64,000 bases of DNA from Terriglobales bacterium (GTDB lineage: Bacteria > Acidobacteriota > Terriglobia > Terriglobales > Acidobacteriaceae): the NCBI GenBank assembly GCA_035691485.1, contig DASSIZ010000103.1, positions 1 through 64,000 of the forward strand. Direction: 5' to 3'. Shown here piece after piece: positions 34,317 through 41,741 of the stretch; the stretch's first letter is position 1, and the number at the start of each line of letters is the position of its first letter. A program made the translations under genes and the position numbers. Below the pieces are notes generated by a model, which had not been told where the DNA came from, ran no database searches, and was given only the letters and a program-made list of their open reading frames with translations.

Positions 34317-36122
34317 ATGAAAAACCCTGGTTGCTCGCGGCTCCTCTCTTTGTTCTTCCTCTGGTTGATTTCGATTGCTGCTGTGTGCGCCGAGCCGCCC
34401 GCCGCCGCCTCCCAACCGGCCACGCCGATTCTGCCGTTGTCACAAGTGCAAACCGGCATGCATGGTGTTGCCTACACCGTCTTCGAGGGCGTCACCCCCG
34501 AACCGATGGATGTCGAAGTCCTCGGCGTCATGCGCAATTCCAACGGCCCGCGCGGCGACATTATTCTTGTCCGCCTTCAAGGCAAGAAAGTCGAGTACAC
34601 CGGGGTGGTGGCCGGCATGAGCGGCAGCCCGGTCTATATCGATAACAAGCTGGTGGGCGCCATCGCATTTCGCATCGGCGAATTCGCCAAGGAACCGATC
34701 GCCGGGGTCACGCCGATCGAGGAGATGCTGGAGATCAACGCTCTCGACCAGACTCCGGCTCCCGATGCCCAATCGGAAACCGCGGGCACGGCATCCACTA
34801 CTCGCACCAACGGCCCGGGTGTGGCGAAAGGCTTGCAGGGCTTCGCGAACCTGCTGCAGCCGATCGAGACCCCGCTCGTCTTCAGCGGCTTCACCCAGGA
34901 CGCGATCAGCCGCTTCGCGCCGCAATTTGCCTCCGCCGGGATTGTTCCCGTCATGGGCGCCGGTTCGGTTTCCGATGAAAAACAGCCGGAACCGCTGGAA
35001 GCCGGCTCCGCCGTCAGCGCCATCCTGGTGCGCGGTGATTTGAACATCGCCGCTACCTGCACCGTCACCTACATGGACCCACAGCGCCTGCTGGCTTGCG
35101 GCCATCCCCTGCTGCAGTTCGGCGTGGTCGACCTGCCGATGACGAAGGCGCGCGTGCTCGCTACCCTGCCCTCGCCGATGAACGCTTTCAAGATCATCAA
35201 TACCACCGAATCTGTCGGCGCCTTTGTGCAGGACCGCCACACTGGCATCCTCGGCCGCTTTAATAAAGAGCCGGAGATGATCCCGGTCACCCTCAGCATT
35301 CACGGCACCAACAAGCCCAAGCAATTCCACTATGAAGTTCTCAACAACAGCAAACTGACGCCGGTCGCCATCATGGCCACTGTCTACAGCGCGCTGCAGG
35401 GCGTCAACGACGGCGGCGAAGATGTTACCTACCGCATGAACGGCAACATCAGCGTCAACGGCTATTCCCAGGTCCATCTGCAGAACATGTTTGCGCCCTC
35501 GGATGGGAACCAGCCCACCGCCTTGCAAGCGGCGCTTTCCCTCGGCGATCGTTTCGGGCGGATCTACCAGAACCCCTACGACAAGGCGAAGGTCAAAGGT
35601 GTCGAACTCGATTTTGACATCGTGCACGAGCGCCGCTCCGCGCAGCTCGAGAGCGCCCGCACCGACGTCACCGAAGCGCGTCCTGGGGACGAGATCGTGG
35701 TGGAATCCGTGCTTCGCCCTTATCGCGGCGAGCGTATCGTCCGCCAGGTGCCGGTGAAGATTCCGACTTCCACTCCTAACGGGACGCTGCGCATTCTGAT
35801 CAGCGACGGCAACACGCTGGATCGCATGCGCAATATGGGAGGCAGCTTCGGCCGCCGCATGGACCTGGCCTCCACCATCGCTCTGCTCAACAAGGAGCAC
35901 GCCAACGACCGCCTCTATGTCTCGCTACTGGAAGCCAATCCTCAGGCCATGGTCGAAGATAAGGTGATGCCGACCATGCCCATCTCGGTGATGAACGTCA
36001 TGGAAAGCATGCGCGGCACTCAGGACATGGTGGTGGTCGGAGAGTCCTCGGTCAACGAGTCGTCCACCCCGCTGGATTACGTCGTTTCTGGCGCGCAGAT
36101 CATCACCGTGAACGTGAAATAA
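34317..36122 (+). CDS. SpoIVB-like (S55) peptidase domain protein, exported
   Basis: A 601-residue exported protein with signal peptide (LLSLFFLWLISIAAVCAEP). The S55 domain follows: LSQVQTGMHGVAYTVFEGVTPEPMDVEVLGVM, then GVVAGMSGSPVYID at about residues 97-109, which contains the catalytic-serine motif GMSGSPV of SpoIVB. A long C-terminal region (about residues 300-601) is rich in beta structure. SpoIVB cleaves an anti-sigma-processing partner in spore formers; this non-sporulating host must use it for something else. ATG 34317 has AGGTGG just upstream and gives a correct signal peptide. Confidence 0.85.
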   Translation: MKNPGCSRLLSLFFLWLISIAAVCAEPPAAASQPATPILPLSQVQTGMHGVAYTVFEGVTPEPMDVEVLGVMRNSNGPRGDIILVRLQGKKVEYTGVVAGMSGSPVYIDNKLVGAIAFRIGEFAKEPIAGVTPIEEMLEINALDQTPAPDAQSETAGTASTTRTNGPGVAKGLQGFANLLQPIETPLVFSGFTQDAISRFAPQFASAGIVPVMGAGSVSDEKQPEPLEAGSAVSAILVRGDLNIAATCTVTYMDPQRLLACGHPLLQFGVVDLPMTKARVLATLPSPMNAFKIINTTESVGAFVQDRHTGILGRFNKEPEMIPVTLSIHGTNKPKQFHYEVLNNSKLTPVAIMATVYSALQGVNDGGEDVTYRMNGNISVNGYSQVHLQNMFAPSDGNQPTALQAALSLGDRFGRIYQNPYDKAKVKGVELDFDIVHERRSAQLESARTDVTEARPGDEIVVESVLRPYRGERIVRQVPVKIPTSTPNGTLRILISDGNTLDRMRNMGGSFGRRMDLASTIALLNKEHANDRLYVSLLEANPQAMVEDKVMPTMPISVMNVMESMRGTQDMVVVGESSVNESSTPLDYVVSGAQIITVNVK

Positions 36123-36450
36123 GTAGCCGAGTCAGGACTTACTCGTGTTCCCACCCGGGCTGCTTTTTCCCGGTTGGGTTGCTTAACTCCGCCCGCCACT
36201 AACCACTAGGGCTCCTCACCCCTGCGCCATTTCACCCGGATGGCAACGCCCGCTGTGAGCTTCCGCTCACAAAATTAAGTGATGTCGCGCACGCCCAGAA
36301 GCGGCTTGCCCCCCTAAGTCACTGATTCATAAGCACTGGGTGGGTTGTCACCCACTTTTGTGATCTTTGGCTATCGTCGTGCTTTTCTGCTCTGTGCAAT
36401 TCCGGTCCTGGTGGTTTTGACAAGCTACAAGCCTCCCAGAAAGGATGGCA
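36123..36450. other. 328-base gap with hairpins upstream of the FNR-like gene
   Basis: It contains a GC-rich stem after the S55 gene (36150-36159 with 36169-36178, one mismatch, T5 in the loop). It also has a perfect palindrome TGTGAGC-TTCC-GCTCACA (36254-36271), and a small stem GTGGGT-TGTC-ACCCAC followed by TTTT (36340-36359). The palindrome resembles a CRP/FNR-class half-site pair (TGTGA...TCACA) but with an 8-base spacer instead of 6. No tRNA or ORF is seen. Confidence 0.45.
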
Positions 36451-37305
36451 ATGTCTACCTACCGAACGCCCTACAACCTGCAACCGAGCGAGTCCTGTGA
36501 CCACTGCGGCGCCCACTCCGCCGGCTTTTTCTGTCAGTTGCCGGCGCCGACGCTGAAAAAGCTGGAAGCGATCTCCTTTGTCACCTCCTACCCGCAGAAT
36601 GCCGTGTTGTTCGTGGAAGGGCAGACACCGCGCGGTGTGTACATGATCTGCCGCGGGCAGGCGAAGCTCTCCGTGGTTTCCCAGGACGGCCGAACCCTTA
36701 TTTTGAAGATTGCCGGTCCCGGCGAGGTCCTCGGCCTCAGTTCTTGCGTTACCGGCAAACCCTACGAATGCACCGTCGAGACGCTGAGCCCCTGTCAGGT
36801 CAACTTTGTTCGCATCGACGACTTCCTCCGCTTCATTCGCGACGACGCGGAAGCCTGCCTGCGCGCCGCCACCCAGATCAGCCGCCAGTACAACAATGCT
36901 TGCCGTGAATTGCGCTGGGTCGGCTTGTCCCGCTCTGCCGATTGGAGACTGGCCAGCCTGCTCATCGGTTGGAGTGAAGATCAACTCGACGGTAACGTTA
37001 CCAATGGGACGCGCGGCGTCAAACTCACGTTGACCCATGAGGAGATTGCGCAGATGATCGGAACCACGCGTGAGACAGTGACGCGTGCGATGGCTCGATT
37101 CAAGAAGCAGAAGCTCATCGAGGTCCGCGGTGCAACGCTGGTGCTGCTCGCGCCGGCGGCGTTACAAGCCATCGCCGGACGCGGCGCCCCGGTGGAAATG
37201 GAAGATCACCGTCAGTTGGGACATCCGGGCAGGGAACCAAGGGAGCGACAAAATTCGCCGATTCGGGTTTCTAGAGACAAACAGGTCGCCTGCGTGACCG
37301 TCTAA
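36451..37305 (+). CDS. Crp/Fnr-family transcriptional regulator with N-terminal cysteine cluster
   Basis: A 284-residue regulator. After about 30 residues containing C16-x2-C19-x8-C28 (SCDHCGAHSAGFFC) there is a cyclic-nucleotide-binding-type jelly roll (FVEGQTPRGVYMICRGQAKLSV...KIAGPGEVLGLSSCV). A long dimer helix and an HTH (LTHEEIAQMIGTTRETVTRAMARFKKQKLIEVRG) follow. FNR uses four cysteines, three near the N-terminus, for its oxygen-sensing 4Fe-4S cluster; the similar arrangement plus further cysteines in the jelly roll suggests Fe-S or redox sensing (inference). ATG 36451 has AAAGG at proper distance; ATG 36445 overlaps it. Confidence 0.88.
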   Translation: MSTYRTPYNLQPSESCDHCGAHSAGFFCQLPAPTLKKLEAISFVTSYPQNAVLFVEGQTPRGVYMICRGQAKLSVVSQDGRTLILKIAGPGEVLGLSSCVTGKPYECTVETLSPCQVNFVRIDDFLRFIRDDAEACLRAATQISRQYNNACRELRWVGLSRSADWRLASLLIGWSEDQLDGNVTNGTRGVKLTLTHEEIAQMIGTTRETVTRAMARFKKQKLIEVRGATLVLLAPAALQAIAGRGAPVEMEDHRQLGHPGREPRERQNSPIRVSRDKQVACVTV

Positions 37306-37332
37306 TACTCAGGCGTGGCCTAGGAGGCTCCA

Positions 37333-37743
37333 ATGAGCCGGGTCCAAAGTTACAAATGCGAAGTCTGCGGAATGCAGGAACTGGATCACAGCCGCTGGCT
37401 GCTGGTCAGCGACCGGCCCCGCGCCTGCGATATCGACATCCTCAGCTGGGATGAAAAGCTCGCCGAGCAGCCCGGCATCTGCCATGTTTGCTGCACCGAG
37501 CACCTCCATGCGCTGGTTGGTTCCTGGATGATGCCCGATCTCGGCATTCCCGAACCTCCGCCCGAGCTTAACGCCGTCGACCGCGCTTCCATTCTTCGCG
37601 AATTCAATCTCGACCGCGCTTGCCTCAGCAGCGGCCTGCAGACCGACCGCGAGTCGCTTTTGGCCGTGCTCGATGCCGTCGAGGTCGTGCTCAAGACCTC
37701 CGGCTTCGAAGAGGACGAAAAATTGCCCGTCTTCGACGCCTAG
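37333..37743 (+). CDS. Cys-rich small protein, probable zinc-binding partner of the FNR-like regulator
   Basis: A 136-residue protein with C9-x2-C12 (YKCEVCGMQ) and a second cluster GICHVCCTEHLH about 40 residues later. This is a typical four-cysteine zinc or metal site. The second half is helical (ADRASILREFNL...DRESLLAVLDAVEVVLKTSGFEEDE). I do not recognise the family. AGGAGG seven bases before the ATG fixes the start. It lies 27 bases after the regulator gene and is followed by its own terminator, so the pair is a two-gene operon. Confidence 0.75.
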   Translation: MSRVQSYKCEVCGMQELDHSRWLLVSDRPRACDIDILSWDEKLAEQPGICHVCCTEHLHALVGSWMMPDLGIPEPPPELNAVDRASILREFNLDRACLSSGLQTDRESLLAVLDAVEVVLKTSGFEEDEKLPVFDA

Positions 37744-37759
37744 GACAGTCTCGTTTCCT

Positions 37760-37795
37760 AAGCCCCCGCGCCACGGCGAGGGCTTTTATTTTTTC
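37760..37795 (+). terminator. intrinsic terminator of the FNR-like / Cys-rich operon
   Basis: AAGCCC-c-CGC and GCG-a-GGGCTT pair with one bulged mismatch and a 6-base loop, followed by TTTATTTTTT. It ends the operon of the regulator and the Cys-rich protein. Confidence 0.8.
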
Positions 37796-37802
37796 TGGCG
37801 CC

Positions 37803-37905
37803 AGGTAAGTTTTCAAGAATTTAAGGTTTGAAACTTGAAATGTGAAATTGGTGGCCCGGAATTTGGAATTTCATCTCCAATTCCAATTTCGCCCGCTCCC
37901 CCTGC
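37803..37905 (+). repeat. AT-rich intergenic repeat words with an imperfect palindrome
   Basis: It contains AAGGTTTGAAACTTGAAATG, then AATTTGGAATT (37860-37870) paired imperfectly with AATTCCAATTT (37879-37889). CCAATTCCAATTT at 37877-37889 is identical to 30951-30963. Confidence 0.5.
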
Positions 37906-37954
37906 CCCTGCCTTCCTGTGTTACGCTGTTCTTAATTCCCGCTTAGGATTTCTG

Positions 37955-40282
37955 ATGCGAAAGCTGTTTTTGCCCGTCTCTCTGCTCATTCTTTCCATCC
38001 TGGTTTTTGCCGAAGGCACTCGCACCTGGGAACAGAGCAAATACGATGAACTGGAAAAAGGTACGGCCAAGGGTATCGCCATTCGCAGCGATGGCGGCCT
38101 GGAGTTGGCGCCCTCTTTGAAGCCGGTTTACACCACCCCTTCCACCTATATCTGGGCTATTGCCGGAGATGCGCAGGGCAACATGTATGCCGCCGCGGGC
38201 GCGCCCGCGCGAGTTTACAAGGTCACGCCGGCCGGGGATGCCGACATTATTTTCCAGCCCCAGGAACTGCAGGTGCAGTCGCTCGTGATCGATCCCAGCG
38301 GCGCCATTTACGCTGCCACCTCGCCCGACGGCAAGGTTTATAAGATCGTGCACAACACCGCGCCCGCGCCCAAGACAAAGCCGGAGGCCGGCGCCGGGCC
38401 CGGTCAGCCTGCGGTGGCCAAGACTGCCGTCGATCCCAGCTATTCTTCTTCCGTTTTTTTCGATCCCAAAACCAAGTACATCTGGGACATCGCCCAGGAT
38501 TCCAAGGGACGCATCTACGTGGCTACCGGCGACCAGGGACAGATCTTCCGCGTGGAAAAGAGCGGCGAGCACTCGCTGTTCTTCAAAAGCGATGAAGCCC
38601 ATATCCGCGTTCTTGATTTCGATCCCAAGGGCAACCTGATTGCCGGTTCCGATGGGAGCGGCCTGGTCTACCGCATCTCGCCTGCGGGCGAGGCTTTCGT
38701 CCTTTATAGCGCGCCGAAAAAAGAGATCACCGCGCTTGCCATCGACAAAGCCGGCAACATCTACGCCGCCGGCGTCGGCGAAAAGCGCGGCGTTACCGCC
38801 CCCGGCCCAGGGGCGCAGCTGCAGCCCGCCCCCTCTCCGGTCATTTCGGTGACCACCGGATCCGCCATGGGTACGACACAGTCGTCGCCACCCATGCCGG
38901 TGAACATTCCGTTTCCTGCGTTGGGTGCCACCGGCGGCTCCGAGGTCTACCAGATTGCTCCTGACGGCTCTCCGCGCCGCATCTGGAGCTCGCGCGATGA
39001 CGTTGTATATTCACTCGTTTTCGACCAGCGCGGGCAGTTGCTCGCCGGCACCGGCAACAAGGGCCGCATGTACATCATCACCGAAGCGGGCAGCTTCACC
39101 GACCTGGTGAAGGCCAGCGCGACGCAGGTGACTGCCCTCGCGCAGGCCCCTAATGGCGGCATTTATGCCGCGACCAGCAATTTGGGAAAGATTTTCACCC
39201 TGGGCGTGGCGCCAGATTCCGACGGCACCTACGAAAGCGACGTCTTCGATGGGCGCAATTTCTCCCGCTGGGGACGCGCCGAGGTGCGCGGACGCGGCGC
39301 CTTCGATGTCTATGCTCGCAGCGGCAACGTCGACAATCCCGACCGCAACTGGAGTCCCTGGCAGAAGATTGACCTTGCCCGCGGGGGCCAGCTCGATGTG
39401 CCGCCGGCGCGTTTCGTGCAGTGGAAGGCGGTGCTTCATCCCGGGCGCACCAACCCCGACATCAGCAGCGTGCTCATCAATTACCTGCCCAAGAATGTGG
39501 CGCCGGTGATTGACGACGTCTACGTTCAAACCGGCGCTCGATTTCAGTCAACTCCCAAACCTGCCATGGAGAGCGTCACCGTCGGCAGCAGCCCCGCGCA
39601 GCGTTTCGAGTCTTCTCCTTCCGCGGTCCGCGACCGTGAATCGGTTGCCGTGCGCTGGACCGCCCATGACGACAACGACGACGACCTCGTCTACTCCGTC
39701 TACTACCGCGGCGATAACGAGACCCAGTGGAAGCTGCTCAAGGACAACATCACGGAAAAGGTTTACTCTTTCGACGCTTCGCTGCTACCCGACGGCGGCT
39801 ACACCATCCGCGTCGTCGCCTCCGATGCCCCTTCCCATTCCCCCGATGAGGCCCTGACCTCAGCCAAAGAAGGCCAGCGTTTTGAGATCGACACCACCCC
39901 GCCGCAGGTAGTGAATCTGAACGTCGCCTTCGATAACAATGCGTTGCATGTCACCTTCCGCGCCATCGACGGCTTTTCCAACATCAAGCGCGCCGAGTAC
40001 TCGATCGATGCCGGCGATTGGCAGTACGTCGAGCCGGTCGGCCGGCTCTCCGACTCTCGCGTCGAAAATTACGATTACTTTGCCGCGCTTCCCGGAGAGC
40101 AGGTGAAGACTGCCGACGCCACGCCGCCTGCGCCTTCGCGGACCAAGAACAATCGTCGCGTCGCTGGAGGCGGAGACGGGGCCGCGCCGGCAGGCCCGCC
40201 GCAGGAACACGTCATCGTGGTGCGCGTCTACGATCGCTTCGACAACATGGGCTCGGCGAAGTTCGTGGTCCGAGGACGGTAA
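37955..40282 (+). CDS. large exported beta-propeller protein of unknown function
   Basis: A 775-residue exported protein with signal peptide (KLFLPVSLLILSILVFAEG). The first two thirds consist of propeller-like repeats of the form G-N/x-M/I-Y-A-A-x-G-xxGxVYKIxP-x-G (DAQGNMYAAAGAPARVYKVTPAG, DPSGAIYAATSPDGKVYKI, KGRIYVATGDQGQIFRVEKSG). The last third has Ig/fibronectin-like strands (SVYYRGDNETQWKLLKDNITEKVYSFDASLLPDGGYTIRVVASD). It ends in a charged, disordered-looking stretch. ATG 37955 has TAGGA upstream. A cell-surface sensor or polysaccharide-contact role is possible but not shown. Confidence 0.78.
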   Translation: MRKLFLPVSLLILSILVFAEGTRTWEQSKYDELEKGTAKGIAIRSDGGLELAPSLKPVYTTPSTYIWAIAGDAQGNMYAAAGAPARVYKVTPAGDADIIFQPQELQVQSLVIDPSGAIYAATSPDGKVYKIVHNTAPAPKTKPEAGAGPGQPAVAKTAVDPSYSSSVFFDPKTKYIWDIAQDSKGRIYVATGDQGQIFRVEKSGEHSLFFKSDEAHIRVLDFDPKGNLIAGSDGSGLVYRISPAGEAFVLYSAPKKEITALAIDKAGNIYAAGVGEKRGVTAPGPGAQLQPAPSPVISVTTGSAMGTTQSSPPMPVNIPFPALGATGGSEVYQIAPDGSPRRIWSSRDDVVYSLVFDQRGQLLAGTGNKGRMYIITEAGSFTDLVKASATQVTALAQAPNGGIYAATSNLGKIFTLGVAPDSDGTYESDVFDGRNFSRWGRAEVRGRGAFDVYARSGNVDNPDRNWSPWQKIDLARGGQLDVPPARFVQWKAVLHPGRTNPDISSVLINYLPKNVAPVIDDVYVQTGARFQSTPKPAMESVTVGSSPAQRFESSPSAVRDRESVAVRWTAHDDNDDDLVYSVYYRGDNETQWKLLKDNITEKVYSFDASLLPDGGYTIRVVASDAPSHSPDEALTSAKEGQRFEIDTTPPQVVNLNVAFDNNALHVTFRAIDGFSNIKRAEYSIDAGDWQYVEPVGRLSDSRVENYDYFAALPGEQVKTADATPPAPSRTKNNRRVAGGGDGAAPAGPPQEHVIVVRVYDRFDNMGSAKFVVRGR

Positions 40283-40304
40283 TTACTGCGGAATTGCCGA
40301 ACTG

Positions 40305-40343
40305 CAGAATTGCGGAACTGAATTCGTCAATTCGGCAGTTCTG
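40305..40343. repeat. 17-bp imperfect hairpin made of AATTGCC/GAACTG words
   Basis: CAGAATTGCGGAACTGA (40305-40321) pairs with TCAATTCGGCAGTTCTG (40327-40343), 15 of 17 pairs including one wobble, with a 5-base loop. An upstream near-copy (CTGCGGAATTGCCGAACTG, 40286-40304) makes it a tandem word repeat. There is no T-run. Confidence 0.6.
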
Positions 40344-40378
40344 TGAATCGGCACTTCTGCAAGCGAATCGAACGTCAG

Positions 40379-40951
40379 ATGCACACGCTCTACAGCGTCG
40401 CCTGGCTCATTGCCATCGTCTACGCGACCATTCCTTCTTACTGGCTGCTGGTGCATCCGAACATCCATTTCTGGCGCGCGCGGCGGGTTCGCCTCAGCCG
40501 GGTTGGCCCCCTGTGGCTGTTGTTGTGGCTCGTCGCCGCGATCATTACCTGGCCGTGGCGGACCATCGCGCTCTACCGCCTGCCCTGGACCTGGATTCCG
40601 GCCGCGGCGCTCATTTTGACTGGACTATTTGTGTACACGCGGGCGCGCTGCGATTTTTCTGCGGACCAGGTTCTAGGCCGCTCTGAGCTGGAACCGCATC
40701 GCCACGAGCAGCGGTTGAACACCTCGGGCATCCGCGGCCGAGTGCGCCACCCTTACTACCTCGGGCATTTATGCGAACTGCTCGGCTGGACGCTCGGGAC
40801 CGGGCTGCTCGTGCTCTACGCCCTCGCCATCTTTGCCGTCGTGACCGGCGCGGTCATGATCACCTCTGAAGAAAGGGAACTGGAATCACGCTTCGGGCAG
40901 CCCTACCGCGACTATAAGCAGCGCGTCCCCGCCATCCTGCCGCGGCTGTGA
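40379..40951 (+). CDS. isoprenylcysteine/phospholipid methyltransferase-like membrane protein
   Basis: A 190-residue integral membrane protein with about five helices. The C-terminal signature SGIRGRVRHPYYLGHLCELLGWTLGTGLL followed by EERELESRFGQPYRDYKQRVPAILP is the ICMT/PEMT-type SAM-binding pattern (RHPxYxG...EExxLxxxFGxxYxxYxxxVPRxIP). It probably methylates a lipid or membrane-associated acceptor; the acceptor is unknown. ATG 40379 was chosen over the GTG at 40343, which lies in the hairpin. Confidence 0.82.
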   Translation: MHTLYSVAWLIAIVYATIPSYWLLVHPNIHFWRARRVRLSRVGPLWLLLWLVAAIITWPWRTIALYRLPWTWIPAAALILTGLFVYTRARCDFSADQVLGRSELEPHRHEQRLNTSGIRGRVRHPYYLGHLCELLGWTLGTGLLVLYALAIFAVVTGAVMITSEERELESRFGQPYRDYKQRVPAILPRL

Positions 40952-40965
40952 ATCGCGGCTTGTTG

Positions 40966-41016
40966 AAGCTCGAACTTCGAAACTTTCTTCGCAACCTTGA
41001 AACCTGGAAGCTTTCG
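40966..41016 (-). repeat. left copy of inverted intergenic repeat (AGGTTTCAAGGTT)
   Basis: AACCTTGAAACCT (40993-41005) and AACTTCGAAA (40973-40982) are matched in inverted orientation by 41559-41571 and 41583-41592. The two copies flank the small secreted-protein gene at 41050-41538. Confidence 0.55.
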
Positions 41017-41049
41017 ACGGAGAATCATTGCCCGCGCAACGGAGGCTAC

Positions 41050-41538
41050 ATGAAGCGAACCTCGTGGGCTATCTTTACCGTCCTGCTGCTGGTCGTGGCC
41101 GCGCAATCGCAAAAGGTGACCATCACAGTCCACTGCGCCAAGGCTGACCAGGAGCACTCCATCCCCGCCGGCGACACGCCCGGGCACATCTACGGTCTTT
41201 CCCACACCACCTGTACTTACACCAAGCCGGGAACGCTGGCCGGGCTGCAGACTAAATCCGGCGCCGACACTATTTTTTCAGAGACCAAGGGCAATCGTGT
41301 CGAGTGGCACGGCATGTACGTGGAGACTTACAGCAACGGTGACCAGCTATTCTACGAGCACCACGGCAACGGCACGCTGAAGAACAATGCGTTCGAATCA
41401 GGCGACGATTACTACGAGGTGACCGGCAGCACCGGCAAGCTGAAAGGCTACGTAGGCAACGGCAGCTGCAAGATCAAAGGTGCGGCCGACGGAACCGCCG
41501 TCGATGAATGCAGCGGGGATTTCAGGACCCGAAAGTAA
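41050..41538 (+). CDS. secreted small protein of unknown function between inverted repeats
   Basis: A 162-residue protein with signal peptide (WAIFTVLLLVVAAQSQ). The mature part has four cysteines (VHCAKA, HTTCTY, GSCKIK, DECSGD) and a beta-rich sequence with NRVEWHGMYVETYSNGDQLFYEHHGNG. I recognise no family. ACGGAGG seven bases before ATG 41050 fixes the start. It is flanked by inverted copies of an intergenic repeat, which is unusual for this window. Confidence 0.65.
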   Translation: MKRTSWAIFTVLLLVVAAQSQKVTITVHCAKADQEHSIPAGDTPGHIYGLSHTTCTYTKPGTLAGLQTKSGADTIFSETKGNRVEWHGMYVETYSNGDQLFYEHHGNGTLKNNAFESGDDYYEVTGSTGKLKGYVGNGSCKIKGAADGTAVDECSGDFRTRK

Positions 41539-41540
41539 TC

Positions 41541-41605
41541 GGGAGTCGGGAAGCTCGGAGGTTTCAAGGTTTCAAAGTTCCATTTCGAAGTTTCGCGTTC
41601 ATGAG
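41541..41605 (+). repeat. right copy of inverted intergenic repeat (AGGTTTCAAGGTT)
   Basis: AGGTTTCAAGGTT (41559-41571) and TTTCGAAGTT (41583-41592) are the reverse complements of words in the left copy. The copies are degenerate overall; only the 13-mer and 10-mer are exact. Confidence 0.55.
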
Positions 41606-41741
41606 TTTGACCTTGAAATTGCTGACTATAGACCTCCGATCCTAAGCGCTGGCCCCTGGCCCTGGCTCCCTCAGCCCCTGTTACCATTGCTACTGTGCTG
41701 ACCACTGAGCACTGAATAACGATCGCTGATTACTGTTCCGC

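Noticed and set aside
34440-35900. 486-codon minus-strand ORF inside the S55 peptidase gene
   Set aside because: Shadow ORF; the plus strand has signal peptide and GMSGSPV motif.
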